Shown here: piece by piece, positions 54,670 to 63,197 of the stretch
How the letters are laid out: every line of letters begins with the position of its first letter
Position numbering within the stretch: the stretch's first letter is position 1
NCBI GenBank assembly: GCA_944321165.1
Contig: CALUKE010000013.1
Span: 1-63,787, forward strand
Direction of reading: 5' to 3'
Length of the DNA: 63,787 nt
Source of the DNA: an uncultured Odoribacter sp.
GTDB taxonomy: Bacteria; Bacteroidota; Bacteroidia; Bacteroidales; Marinifilaceae
The notes under the pieces: model-generated
The model's database searches: none
What the model saw: only the letters and a program-made list of their open reading frames with translations
Told to the model about the DNA's origin: nothing
Made by a program: the position numbers and the translations under genes

Positions 54670-55521
54670 ATGGAAGACATTGCCATACCATACGAACTGC
54701 CGGAGATGGAGAACCATTCGTTCTTTTTCATTAACCAGCGGGTGGAACCGGACCTCGAAGCCAAATTGCACCGCCACGATGCGTGGGAACTGTACTATGT
54801 AGTCTACGGGCATGGCAACCGTATGGCAGGCGACACCTTACAACCTTTTACCGCAGGAGATGTGGCTTTAATTCCACCATCTATGCTGCATCGTTGGGAG
54901 TATGCCGCTGACAATGTGGACAAGGATGGGTGTGTCTGCTATCTGATGGTGGCTTTCAAACATTCATTCGTGAAACGGTGCATGGAGGTATTTCCCGAAT
55001 TAAGGAACAGGTTGTCCGGATTGGTGTTCCCAACCGATGCGTTGAACTTCGGGACGGAAAGTTCACGCACCATACGGCATTTGCTCTCGGAAATGAATGG
55101 CATGGACGAACTGGGACGTCTGAGTACAATGCTTCGCCTGCTGTCGGTTGTATTCACCTCTTCAGACCATACGTTTGCCGGGAAACCGATGCGGATAGAA
55201 CGGAATGTACGGCGGATGCAGCAAATCTGCGCATACGTGATGAAACATTATGTCCATTCCATCTCTTTGGACGATATGGCGATGGAAGTGGGCATGAACC
55301 GTTCTGCATTCTGTTCCTATTTCAAGAAATGCAAGGGGATGACTTTTTCCCAGTTCGTCGCCCAATACCGCTTGAACACGGCTTGTGAGTTATTGAAGCA
55401 CTCGCAGAAGTCCGTATCCGAAATATGTTACCTGGTCGGGTTTAACGATTTGCCGCATTTTATCCGGGTTTTCCGAAAGAACATCGGGACGTCACCGTCA
55501 CAATATCGGAAGCAATTTTAA
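54670..55521 (+). CDS. AraC family transcriptional regulator
   Basis: A 283-residue AraC regulator from the ATG at 54670 (MEDIAIPYELPEM); the 23-codon longer frame overlaps the promoter and is rejected. It has an N-terminal cupin sensing domain with HRHDAWELYYVVYGHGNRM and a C-terminal double HTH with ISLDDMAMEVGMNRSAFCSYFKK and VSEICYLVGFNDLPHFIRVFRK, ending GTSPSQYRK. The likely target is the divergent nitroreductase gene. Confidence 0.9.
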   Translation: MEDIAIPYELPEMENHSFFFINQRVEPDLEAKLHRHDAWELYYVVYGHGNRMAGDTLQPFTAGDVALIPPSMLHRWEYAADNVDKDGCVCYLMVAFKHSFVKRCMEVFPELRNRLSGLVFPTDALNFGTESSRTIRHLLSEMNGMDELGRLSTMLRLLSVVFTSSDHTFAGKPMRIERNVRRMQQICAYVMKHYVHSISLDDMAMEVGMNRSAFCSYFKKCKGMTFSQFVAQYRLNTACELLKHSQKSVSEICYLVGFNDLPHFIRVFRKNIGTSPSQYRKQF

Positions 55522-55596
55522 TGGAAATGGATTATCTGTTTCTATCTTGCCATATCCATATTATTGGTTGCCTCCGTTTCCTGCTCCTCAAAACGA

Positions 55597-55621
55597 GTGA
55601 CCGCTTCCCTAAAGCGGTCAC
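55597..55621. terminator. Hairpin between convergent AraC and MFS genes
   Basis: GTGACCGCTT (55597-55606) and AAGCGGTCAC (55612-55621) form a perfect 10-bp stem with a 5-base loop between convergent genes. It lacks a long U tract. Confidence 0.5.
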
Positions 55622-55673
55622 AGTATCATCCGTAAATAAAAAGGAGCCCATAAATTTCTCTTATGGCAGTCTG

Positions 55674-56864
55674 TTATCTTTTATAATGCTTTGCCCTTGA
55701 AAATACTCGATGAAGGGCTATATGAGTACATCCCAACGCACACACAGAACCGACCAAAAACATGATCCCGGTAGACACCATGATATTGCCTATTCCTACA
55801 AGAGGCGAAGCGATTCCGCCAAACGCAAATCCCAGTGCCCCCAATAAGGCTGATGCTGTACCTGCATTGGCTCGCTCACTATCCATCGCCAATGTATTGG
55901 AAGCGGTAAAAGTAAGTCCCAGCATGGAAAGTAATCCAAGAAGCAGCAACTCATACACCCAGAAACTGCAATCGGCACAAAGGGCCAGGCAAAGGAAGAA
56001 AGAAACAATCACCATACCTGCACTTCCTCTGTATAAAGCTTGTTCCGGATGAGCAAACTTAACGGCTGAAACGGCAGACAGCATAATTGCAATCGCATTG
56101 ACTCCATAACAAACGCTGAATATCAACGGAGAAAAGCCATAATGCTCCTGCACGATGAAAGGTGACGAAGCAATGTTGGCGAACAGCACACCTTGTGCAA
56201 AACCATACTGAAGAATGTAACAGACGTATCGACGGTTCTGAAGAACTGTGACAAAACTTTTATATACATCTGCCCAGCGGGTATGCTGACGGCACACCGA
56301 TGGTAACGACTCGTTAAAATGCAAACTTCCGAAAAACAACAGAATCCCCAGTCCAAACAAGGTCCAGAAAATCCCCTGCCAACCCACGCTATCGGCCATT
56401 GCTCCTCCAGCAATAGGAGCTGCCACAGGAGCCACTCCATTAATCGCCCCGATAACGGCCAGCATTTTTGTCAACTCCTTGCCCGAGTATTTGTCTGTAG
56501 CAATGGAACGCGAGATGACTATTCCGCCTGCCCCCGTCAGCCCTTGTACAAGTCTCCAGCCTACAAACTGCATAATGGTAGCGGAATAAATACAACCCAA
56601 CGTAGACAGAAGAAACAGACATATGGCCACAATCAATGGAAGACGACGCCCGTACTTGTCACTAAGCGGACCGAACAAAAGTTGTCCTACTCCCAGCCCT
56701 ATCATACTGGCTGTCAATCCTAACTGTACTTGTGAAGAATTTGTGTGAAAAAAATCGGTCATAGCCGGCAAAGTGGGCAAATACATATCGATCACGAAAG
56801 GACCAAAAGCCGTAAGCATTCCAAGAAATACCAGAATAAAAATTTGAGAATTGTTTCTTGCCAT
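55674..56864 (-). CDS. Bcr/CflA family multidrug efflux MFS transporter
   Basis: Inner-membrane drug/H+ antiporter of 396 residues with about 12 helices. It has the Bcr/CflA signature of TM1 (GPFVIDMYLPTLPAMTDFF) and the MFS motif A-like loop GPLSDKYGRRLPL after TM2. Members export bicyclomycin, chloramphenicol or similar compounds; the substrate here is not known. Divergent from an AraC regulator with a -7 element at 56887-56894 (CAAAGTTA on the plus strand). Confidence 0.9.
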   Translation of the reverse strand: MARNNSQIFILVFLGMLTAFGPFVIDMYLPTLPAMTDFFHTNSSQVQLGLTASMIGLGVGQLLFGPLSDKYGRRLPLIVAICLFLLSTLGCIYSATIMQFVGWRLVQGLTGAGGIVISRSIATDKYSGKELTKMLAVIGAINGVAPVAAPIAGGAMADSVGWQGIFWTLFGLGILLFFGSLHFNESLPSVCRQHTRWADVYKSFVTVLQNRRYVCYILQYGFAQGVLFANIASSPFIVQEHYGFSPLIFSVCYGVNAIAIMLSAVSAVKFAHPEQALYRGSAGMVIVSFFLCLALCADCSFWVYELLLLGLLSMLGLTFTASNTLAMDSERANAGTASALLGALGFAFGGIASPLVGIGNIMVSTGIMFLVGSVCALGCTHIALHRVFSRAKHYKR

Positions 56865-56886
56865 AATATCCTTTTTTTAACTGGGA

Positions 56887-56990
56887 CAAAGTTAGTCAAC
56901 ATAAATAAGAAGGTTCATACCTTTTACGGCACAATATTTTTCAAAAACGGAACAAAATCGGTTTTATATGCCTAAAAATGCTTATTTTTG
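56887..56990. promoter_or_regulatory. Divergent promoters of MFS efflux and AraC genes
   Basis: Plus CAAAGTTA at 56887-56894 is TAACTTTG on the minus strand, 23 bases before the efflux gene. TATTTTTG at 56983-56990 on the plus strand lies 13 bases before the AraC ATG, which implies a very short leader. Confidence 0.5.
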
Positions 56991-57002
56991 TTGTAAAAAA
57001 GT

Positions 57003-57848
57003 ATGTTTATCATGAATCTATCCTTACTTTCCTCCCTTCACGAAATCCATTATGAGGAAGGCAGCTTACAAGAGCTGGCATCGACCCCAGTTTATTTCAA
57101 TTGTGGCGTACAGCTATTATGTACTTGCGGAGAAGGCCTCATTTCCACGGGAGCACAACAATTTCACCTCCGCAAAATGTCGGAACTGATATTTTGGGGA
57201 GGAAGCATCATGCAATTAATGGAAGCCTCGGATGATTTCCAGGTACGGATGCTGCTCTATCCCAAAAAGGTTTTCCTGCAGGCAGCCATTGCATTGGATA
57301 CGACGTATTTCAATTACATGGAAGAATCTCCTCAATACAACCATGAAGAAAAAAGCTGGAAAAACGTCAATTTATGGATAGACCTGGGAGAAATGCTTTT
57401 CACACAGCCTTCCTCCACTTTCGGTGAGCGGATGGAACTGAATTTCCTGCAAGGTATGCTGATGTGGATTTTCAGCACCATTCCTGACACATACATATCT
57501 GTAGCTCAATCATATACCCGGAAACAACAGATTTTTCATAAGTTTATGTATCTGGTGCACGAACATGCCGCACAAATGCACCAGGTTTCGTTCTATGCAG
57601 AACAACTCTGCATTTCCCCTCGCTATCTCAATGATATTACGGAAACTTATTCTGGGGGAAAAACTACCAAAGCCATCATCGACGAACAATTAACGGCCGA
57701 AGTGAAAGTATTGTTAAATAATCCGGCATTATCCATTGCCGAAATTGCTACCGCATGCCACTTCCCGGACTCCTCTTATCTGAGCCGTTTCTTCAAAAAG
57801 AATACAGGGCTTTCTCCCAAGGAATTCCGTACCCGGCAGCAGACATGA
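57003..57848 (+). CDS. AraC family transcriptional regulator
   Basis: A 281-residue regulator with a cupin-like N-terminal domain and the AraC HTH pair at about 190-280 (MHQVSFYAEQLCISPRYLNDITETYSG and LSIAEIATACHFPDSSYLSRFFKKNTGLSPKEFR). ATG codons 1 and 4 are both possible. It is divergent from the Bcr/CflA-type efflux gene and probably controls it. Confidence 0.9.
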   Translation: MFIMNLSLLSSLHEIHYEEGSLQELASTPVYFNCGVQLLCTCGEGLISTGAQQFHLRKMSELIFWGGSIMQLMEASDDFQVRMLLYPKKVFLQAAIALDTTYFNYMEESPQYNHEEKSWKNVNLWIDLGEMLFTQPSSTFGERMELNFLQGMLMWIFSTIPDTYISVAQSYTRKQQIFHKFMYLVHEHAAQMHQVSFYAEQLCISPRYLNDITETYSGGKTTKAIIDEQLTAEVKVLLNNPALSIAEIATACHFPDSSYLSRFFKKNTGLSPKEFRTRQQT

Positions 57849-57896
57849 CAAGTGAGCAATACGGTTCTCTTGGCATCGTGACAGCTACATTATAAA

Positions 57897-58847
57897 TCAC
57901 GAGTTTTCTTTTCTTCTTTTATATAACTGGTATGAGTTGATAACATTATGCCAGATACTATAGAAGCCTCCGACTATGGAAGTAATGGGTGTAAAGAACG
58001 TATACCCCATCCATATGGCAAGTACCGTGTTTTTCTGTCCAAGGGATTGTCCGGCAGTAACTTGATCGTTGAATCTTTTACCGATTTTGCGTCCAAAATA
58101 GAATTGAAACAAACAGGAAACCAACGATACCACAAACAGGCATATTTCTGTAGTAAATGAAACTTCTGAATGCACTATGCTTCGTGTCGTAACCGTCATG
58201 GCAAGTGCAAGTGCGACAGCCCAAAGATAAAAACTCAATTCATGATAATGAGAAATAATAAAATGCAACTTGGGAGAAAGGTATCGGAGCAATATGGCGG
58301 CCAAAAGCGGTAAGAGGAGCAATGGAAATACCTTGCCCAAAAGTAAAATCGTAGAATTGAAGAAATCCAATTCAGGATTTGGATGAATAAACGGTACGAT
58401 GATAGGTATCAAAATGGCATTGGCCATATTGATCAAGATGGTATAAGTTGTGATATGCGCTATGTTGCCTCCAAGTTTTTTGGTAATGACGGCTCCTGCG
58501 GTTGCGGTAGGACAAATCAGGCAAATCATCGCGCCTTCCATGGTTACCCTCAATCCGGTTTGTGGTAAAAAGAATAGTATACATGCAATAAGACCAAACA
58601 TTCCGCATTGAAATAAAAGGAGTAACAGATGCCATTTACACAAGCGTAATTTCTTGGGATTTACACGACAAAAAGTAATGAAAAGCATTGCGAAAATCAG
58701 TATAGGCTGTATGATTTCAATGGTTCTCAAGGCTATTTTATGAGTTGGGGTTAAGGCAGGGATAGACGTGTATATAAAATAAGCTGCTATTCCTGTGACA
58801 ATTGCAATGATAAGACTCCAGTTTTTTAAGAATTTTACGACTTTCAT
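57897..58847 (-). CDS. Bile acid:sodium symporter (BASS) superfamily transporter
   Basis: A membrane protein of 316 residues from the ATG at 58847 (MKVVKFLKNWSLIIAIVTG), with about 9-10 hydrophobic segments. It shows the BASS pattern CPTATAGAVITKKLGGN in the first half and GQSLGQKNTVLAIWMGYTF in the second (the two crossover-motif regions). Members move organic anions with Na+; substrate unknown. Divergent from a LysR gene that is its likely regulator. Confidence 0.78.
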   Translation of the reverse strand: MKVVKFLKNWSLIIAIVTGIAAYFIYTSIPALTPTHKIALRTIEIIQPILIFAMLFITFCRVNPKKLRLCKWHLLLLLFQCGMFGLIACILFFLPQTGLRVTMEGAMICLICPTATAGAVITKKLGGNIAHITTYTILINMANAILIPIIVPFIHPNPELDFFNSTILLLGKVFPLLLLPLLAAILLRYLSPKLHFIISHYHELSFYLWAVALALAMTVTTRSIVHSEVSFTTEICLFVVSLVSCLFQFYFGRKIGKRFNDQVTAGQSLGQKNTVLAIWMGYTFFTPITSIVGGFYSIWHNVINSYQLYKRRKENS

Positions 58848-58871
58848 TTTCCTGTTTATTTTAATTTCCGG

Positions 58872-58908
58872 CAAAAGTAGCATATTTGTATCAGAAGTCT
58901 TATATTTG
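58872..58908. promoter_or_regulatory. Divergent -7 elements of the BASS transporter and LysR genes
   Basis: Plus CAAAAGTA at 58872-58879 is TACTTTTG on the minus strand (24 bases before the transporter ATG). TATATTTG at 58901-58908 on the plus strand lies 39 bases before the LysR ATG. Both match TAnnTTTG exactly. Confidence 0.5.
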
Positions 58909-58947
58909 CGTAATTGATCATTTTTATCTTATGCATAAATATATTTT

Positions 58948-59847
58948 ATGGAACTTACGCAAATAAAATACTTTGTAAAACTTGCGGACATTCTTAATTT
59001 TACAGAAGCGGCAAAAGCCTTGTTTGTTACTCAGAGTGCGTTATCAATCAGCATCAGGCAACTTGAAGAAGAACTTAACTGCCGTTTATTTGAGCGCATA
59101 GGGAAAAAGGTGTTTCTGACGGAAACCGGAGAAATATTTCGTGAGTATGCACTTCAAGCCATTTCAAGTATAGATAATGGCATTCAGCGAATAAATGCTG
59201 ACAGCAATATCTACAGAGGCAAACTGACCATTGGAGTGACATTCAGCATGATGGAAACATTGAATCCGTGTGTCATGAAATATACTGAAAAATTTCCGGA
59301 CGTAAAGCTTACCATAATTATGTTTACTACCGTTGAGGAGATTATACATAGCTTGCAAAATAATAAAATAGATATAGCAGTAACCTATAAACCCAAAAGA
59401 CTACAGTCTTCCATTTCATCCATGGAGCTTGCATCAACCTATTTAGCTGCCATATTGAGTAAAAAACACCCTCTTGCCGGAAAGAAAATACTGACATTCG
59501 AAGAGCTGAGCAGATACTCTTTCGTCACCCTGTTGAAAGGAACGCATACAAGGAGTATAACAGAACATTTTTTTATGAAAAACAAGGTGAATATAGTTCC
59601 GCAAATAGAAGTAAATGACACAAATCTTATTTTGAGTCTTATATCATCAGGGTATTGGTATTCGATGCTGGCACCGATCAGTATTGAAAAAAACAGTAAG
59701 TGTGTGGCTATCCCCGTAGAAAATAAAAAGGAAATACTTTCTGTATGCCTTTTGTGGATGAACGGAAAAGATAAGAATCCGTTGTTCAGGACATTTACGA
59801 ATGAAATGTTTGCCACCTTTCATAGTAGCTCGGAAATGAGTTACTAA
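58948..59847 (+). CDS. LysR family transcriptional regulator
   Basis: A 299-residue LysR protein: winged HTH at about 1-60 (FTEAAKALFVTQSALSISIRQLEEELNCRLFER) and effector domain from about 88 (GKLTIGVTFSMMETLNPCVMKY). Divergent from the BASS transporter. Effector unknown. Confidence 0.9.
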   Translation: MELTQIKYFVKLADILNFTEAAKALFVTQSALSISIRQLEEELNCRLFERIGKKVFLTETGEIFREYALQAISSIDNGIQRINADSNIYRGKLTIGVTFSMMETLNPCVMKYTEKFPDVKLTIIMFTTVEEIIHSLQNNKIDIAVTYKPKRLQSSISSMELASTYLAAILSKKHPLAGKKILTFEELSRYSFVTLLKGTHTRSITEHFFMKNKVNIVPQIEVNDTNLILSLISSGYWYSMLAPISIEKNSKCVAIPVENKKEILSVCLLWMNGKDKNPLFRTFTNEMFATFHSSSEMSY

Positions 59848-59889
59848 TCACCCCTGGTAAAATTTTCTTTCTCACATTTTATAATCCGA

Positions 59890-60100
59890 TTGTTTATAAA
59901 AGCATCTGTGAGGTGTCGGATATAAAACAGCATGCCGACATCATGAACCGGTTTGTTGAACGGCTGCGGTTTGGAGAGGGCAATACCCACAAAGACGTAT
60001 CATTTTACGTCACTCAATTATGGATTACCCCAAATACCTTACCTATGAGAGCAAAAAGGCGAATATTATCCTGAAGGGAAAACGGAACGATCAGATTATG
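59890..60100 (+). pseudogene. AraC regulator fragment
   Basis: One frame reads IKQHADIMNRFVERLRFGEG then HKDVSFYVTQLW; a shift of frame then continues PKYLTYESKKAN. Together these give the first-helix region of an AraC HTH (compare FYAEQLCISPRYLN in the gene at 57003). Neither the N-terminal domain nor the second helix pair is present. The following bases to 60211 carry an open 63-codon frame without recognised similarity. Confidence 0.5.
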
Positions 60101-60389
60101 TTCGAAAACAATTGGGGAATTGAGTATAAGGATAAAGAAAAGCATTCGCTTTGGTTACATTTCTTTCAGACCGGTTTCATCGTTAGCTCCCACAGTCAGG
60201 TGATAATTTAGACACTTCATGCATTTGTAAATTACTAAATGACATGAAGTAGGTATATATATGAAAACCGGGATGCAGGAAGCACTACAATTAAAAGTAA
60301 TGCGCAACAAACATCCATATACCTTTATCACATTTTTGGGTGTAAAAAAGGGTGTAAATCTCGTAATTACTTGATTTACACCCTTTATT

Positions 60390-60413
60390 GCGGAGAGGGA
60401 GGATTTTGAACCT
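60390..60413 (-). other. tRNA 3'-end-like fragment, candidate att site
   Basis: On the minus strand the sequence runs GGTTCAAAATCC, then TCCCTCTCCGC: a T-loop-like segment followed by a tRNA acceptor-like 3' strand. The rest of a tRNA is not present. Integrative elements often leave such partial tRNA copies at one end. The identity of the parent tRNA cannot be told. Confidence 0.4.
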
Positions 60414-60598
60414 ATAACTCTAACCGCTTATGCTACAATATCTTTCACTCCCAAAATTTCAAATAGGTAACGAAACGGTAACGATTTCTATCGTTCATAA
60501 TGTCTGATATTGACCGCTGTGTGTCTGCCTAACTTTCGGGTTCAAAGATACTGCTTTATTTTGAAATACGCAAATCGCTGAAAATAAATCCCCTTTGG

Positions 60599-60649
60599 TT
60601 AGTGCAAGGTGCAAGCTATATATAGATATATACTTGCACCTTGCACTAA
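60599..60649. repeat. 17-bp perfect inverted repeat upstream of the TetR gene
   Basis: TTAGTGCAAGGTGCAAG (60599-60615) and CTTGCACCTTGCACTAA (60633-60649), separated by 17 AT-rich bases. The arms themselves hold two copies of GTGCAAG-like units. It could be a terminator for the flank, a recombinase site or an operator. Confidence 0.7.
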
Positions 60650-60677
60650 GTTTTGACTTGTGGTAGAAATTCTTATA

Positions 60678-60712
60678 ACATCAAAGAAAAATAATCGCTT
60701 TTTCTTTGATGT
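60678..60712. repeat. 14-bp inverted repeat directly before the TetR operators
   Basis: ACATCAAAGAAAAA (60678-60691) and TTTTTCTTTGATGT (60699-60712) with a 7-base loop. The right arm runs into the first operator-like sequence. It may insulate the promoter from upstream transcription. Confidence 0.6.
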
Positions 60713-60751
60713 CACCAAATGGTTACTTATATTTGTCACCAAATAGTGACA
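60711..60751 (+). promoter_or_regulatory. TetR-type operator pair around the -7 promoter element
   Basis: GTCACCAAATGGTTAC (60711-60726) and TGTCACCAAATAGTGACA (60734-60751) share GTCACCAAAT. The second is a perfect inverted repeat (TGTCAC/GTGACA), the first a near one. The exact -7 element TATATTTG (60728-60735) lies between them, overlapping the second by two bases, 26 bases before the TetR ATG. Binding there would block transcription, so autoregulation is very likely. Confidence 0.7.
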
Positions 60752-60761
60752 CAGATAAATT

Positions 60762-61391
60762 ATGGAATTAAAAGAAACTGAAAAACGATTACTTGAAGCT
60801 GTTAGTAAAGTGGTTGAAGAAGAAGGGTTTACAAAAATAGGCATTAACCGTATAGCAAGGCAGGCACAATGTGACAAGGTTTTAATATACCGCTATTTTG
60901 GTGGTTTAGACGGATTATTGGTAGCATGGGCAAAGCGATATGATTTTTATTCGTTTGCCTATTCTGAATTTTCTAATCAAGTCATACAAGCTAAATCTTC
61001 TAATCTGCGAGAAATAATAAAAAAGGTATTACTGAAACAATTAGAATACTTGAAAGAGAATCAACTTATGCAAGAATTGTATATATGGGAGTTATCGGGA
61101 AATTCTTCGTTTCGAGTGATACAGATAGAGCGAGAAAAAAGTGGTCATAAACTACAACAAGAATTAGAAAAACGGTTAAATGGACAATGTGTAGATTGCA
61201 AATTCTACATTACTGTCATAATAGCAGCTATCAATTATATCGTATTATTTACACGGCAATACAATATGTTTAATGGTATTGATTTTAGTCAATCAGAAAC
61301 TTGGAATAAGTTGGAAAAAATAATATCTGATTACGTTGATATGTTTTTTGAAGTAAAATCTAATGTTAATATAAAATCTAACAAGCAATGA
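60762..61391 (+). CDS. TetR/AcrR family transcriptional regulator
   Basis: A 209-residue repressor-type protein with the TetR N-terminal HTH (about 8-55: RLLEAVSKVVEEEGFTKIGINRIARQAQCDKVLIYRYFGG). A helical ligand-binding domain follows, whose pocket cannot be read from sequence. First gene of a three-gene unit with a lipoprotein (4-base ATGA overlap) and rteC. AT-rich codon use differs from the region to the left. Probably represses its own operon through the paired operators. Confidence 0.88.
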   Translation: MELKETEKRLLEAVSKVVEEEGFTKIGINRIARQAQCDKVLIYRYFGGLDGLLVAWAKRYDFYSFAYSEFSNQVIQAKSSNLREIIKKVLLKQLEYLKENQLMQELYIWELSGNSSFRVIQIEREKSGHKLQQELEKRLNGQCVDCKFYITVIIAAINYIVLFTRQYNMFNGIDFSQSETWNKLEKIISDYVDMFFEVKSNVNIKSNKQ

Positions 61392-62119
61392 AATATATTT
61401 ATTTACTTTTACTAATAAACCTCGGTCTGATATTTTCTTGTAGTTCTAATAATCAAATAGCAAAATACGAACACGGCAATGTAACAGTTTTCATAGAACA
61501 AGGGAAAGCATGGAAACATAATTTTCCTTTGTTTTGGGGAATGATAAACAAGAAAAATTCTCCACAGATTGCAATATGGATTGAAGATACTTGCGGAAAT
61601 TATATTGCAACTATATATGCAACTCAAAGGATTGCAACTCAATCTTGGATAATGTCAAAAGGGAATAGGCGAAAAGAAGCCTTGCCGCATTGGTGTTATT
61701 CTCGTGGTGTGCGATATGAAGATGGGTTATATTCTCCGACAAAAGACAAACCTTTACCAGATGCTTTAACGGGTGCAACACCACAGGGAAGTTTCAGTGT
61801 GAATTTCTCGCCCAAAATGCCATTAGAAAAGTTTGTGGTAAAAATAGAAGTAAACCATTCAACAGATTTTAATGACAGTTATCCTAAACTTGCAAAGAAA
61901 GGAGATAGTAATTATTCTGGTGGAGAAGAGGGAAGTGGACAACCTGCTCTTGTTTATGCAGCTTTAATAAATACAGCATCACGACAAGAAATGTTCGAAG
62001 CCAAACTAATAGGACACAGTAGCCCTGATGGGAGTTCCGGAAATGTTTATTCTGATATGTCAGGCATTACATCTGCATTTGATATTATAGATAGAATTAC
62101 AATCTGCGTTCAAAAATAG
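61388..62119 (+). CDS. DUF2271-like lipoprotein in the TetR-rteC operon
   Basis: A 243-residue predicted lipoprotein (signal MKYIYLLLLINLGLIFSC, lipid Cys18). The mature part, SPQIAIWIEDTCGNYIATIYATQRIATQSW followed by PHWCYSRG and GATPQGSFSVNF, resembles periplasmic DUF2271-type proteins. Those have a fibronectin-like fold and often accompany redox or flavin-linked membrane proteins. Function here unknown. It overlaps the tetR-like gene by four bases and is followed 2 bases later by rteC, an unusual cargo position. Confidence 0.7.
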   Translation: MKYIYLLLLINLGLIFSCSSNNQIAKYEHGNVTVFIEQGKAWKHNFPLFWGMINKKNSPQIAIWIEDTCGNYIATIYATQRIATQSWIMSKGNRRKEALPHWCYSRGVRYEDGLYSPTKDKPLPDALTGATPQGSFSVNFSPKMPLEKFVVKIEVNHSTDFNDSYPKLAKKGDSNYSGGEEGSGQPALVYAALINTASRQEMFEAKLIGHSSPDGSSGNVYSDMSGITSAFDIIDRITICVQK

Positions 62120-62121
62120 AA

Positions 62122-62970
62122 GTGAAAGAGAAAATAAAACAGATATTGTTACAAATAGATTTAGAGATTGACGAAATCGACCTCTATGGCTATGATATTA
62201 TCGAAACTTCTCTTTCAATGATACACAAACTGCAAGCAATTCTTAATGATTTGAGAACAAAAATGCAAACCTATGTATTTCCAACTAAAGAGGATGAAAT
62301 CTTATTTTTCAAGACACAGAAACCGGAACTACTCGGTCGTTTGCTATTCTTCTATAAGATATACAGGATTGAAACGCAATGCCCGACAGGGAGCAATGAG
62401 ATAATCAGGTTATATCTAAACAATGAGTTGGACAGCTTGACTTATTTCTTTAACCGCAATTTGGATTTCTATCAGTATTACCGTTCACATTCTACGGTAC
62501 ATGACGAACTTTATTTTCTGCGTGGGAAAGTGGATTTTCGGTTATGTACAGACAGCGCACAATTTGACAAAGACCCAAACTTTTCAACCGGATATGATTA
62601 TAAAGTCGCAAAAATACTTGCCAATGAAATGCTGCGCATCTATTTGAACAAGAAACTACAGAAACTTGAATGCGACAGTTACATAGAGGAAAAACAAACC
62701 ATTGCTACAAAGATTCCTATTCGTTTTACAGGGAAAAAGAATGCCTTGATAGAATTGGGGTATGCCCTTGTTTCTTCTGGCGATATAAATCACGGCAACA
62801 TAGAGATTAAGGAGTTTATGAAATACCTCAGTTTCATCTTCAACATAGATTTAGGCGGCTATTATGATGCGTATATCGCCATGAAAGAACGAAAAGACCA
62901 GACCGCCTACTTGAATTTGTTGGCAGAAAAACTATCCAAGCGAATGAGAGAAGATGACAACAAGAGATAA
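62122..62970 (+). CDS. rteC: RteC family regulator of conjugative transposon excision
   Basis: A 282-residue protein that fits the RteC family of CTnDOT-like elements. In CTnDOT, RteC activates the excision operon. The helical N-terminal half has IETSLSMIHKLQAILNDLRTKM and FFKTQKPELLGRLLFFYKIYRIE. The C-terminal half is winged-helix-like, with IRFTGKKNALIELGYALVSSGDINHGNIEIKEFM. It starts with GTG at 62122. Here it is not next to rteA/rteB but third in a TetR-led operon, so induction would follow the TetR ligand rather than RteAB. Confidence 0.88.
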   Translation: MKEKIKQILLQIDLEIDEIDLYGYDIIETSLSMIHKLQAILNDLRTKMQTYVFPTKEDEILFFKTQKPELLGRLLFFYKIYRIETQCPTGSNEIIRLYLNNELDSLTYFFNRNLDFYQYYRSHSTVHDELYFLRGKVDFRLCTDSAQFDKDPNFSTGYDYKVAKILANEMLRIYLNKKLQKLECDSYIEEKQTIATKIPIRFTGKKNALIELGYALVSSGDINHGNIEIKEFMKYLSFIFNIDLGGYYDAYIAMKERKDQTAYLNLLAEKLSKRMREDDNKR

Positions 62971-62991
62971 TCATCTGATATTCTTATTTAT

Positions 62992-63023
62992 AAAATACCG
63001 TGTTCATGCCGACACGGTATTTT
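62992..63023 (+). terminator. Terminator after rteC
   Basis: AAAATACCGTGT (62992-63003) and ACACGGTATTTT (63012-63023) form a perfect 12-bp stem with an 8-base loop and a following T run. Confidence 0.85.
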
Positions 63024-63122
63024 TATTTTCACCTTGTTTTGTCCTCAAAACGGGCTTGTACTGTACTCCTTCAAGCCTAATTTCCACAGAAAACAGTCCC
63101 CAAATACACTGAAAATATTTTT

Positions 63123-63174
63123 ACCATGACGGTATGAACCATGACTTTTAATCTTTTTCATTCCCCGAACTTTG
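63123..63174 (+). promoter_or_regulatory. Direct repeat and promoter before the excisionase-like gene
   Basis: ACCATGAC is repeated at 63123-63130 and 63138-63145 (15-base period) just upstream of the expected -33 position. A -7-like GAACTTTG (63167-63174, one mismatch to TAnnTTTG) lies 24 bases before the ATG. A weak promoter with an upstream activator site is what RteC control would need; this is inference. Confidence 0.4.
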
Positions 63175-63197
63175 CGGCAAATCAATAAGTTAGCAAT

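Larger units (their letters stand above)
60212..60761. other. Intergenic region with hairpins and an att-like edge
   Basis: No gene is supported. It contains the inverted repeat GGGTGTAAATC/GATTTACACCC (60350-60360 and 60373-60383), the tRNA 3'-end-like sequence at 60390-60413, two large hairpins (60599-60649 and 60678-60712) and the TetR-type operators. It appears to be the border of the integrated element that begins here. Confidence 0.5.

Noticed and set aside
60020..60211. 63-codon frame starting MDYPKYLTYE as a real gene
   Set aside because: Its first part is the shifted continuation of an AraC fragment and no promoter or family supports the rest.
60390..60470. A complete tRNA gene
   Set aside because: Only the T-loop and acceptor-like 3' part can be matched; no D-arm or anticodon arm could be built from the neighbouring bases.
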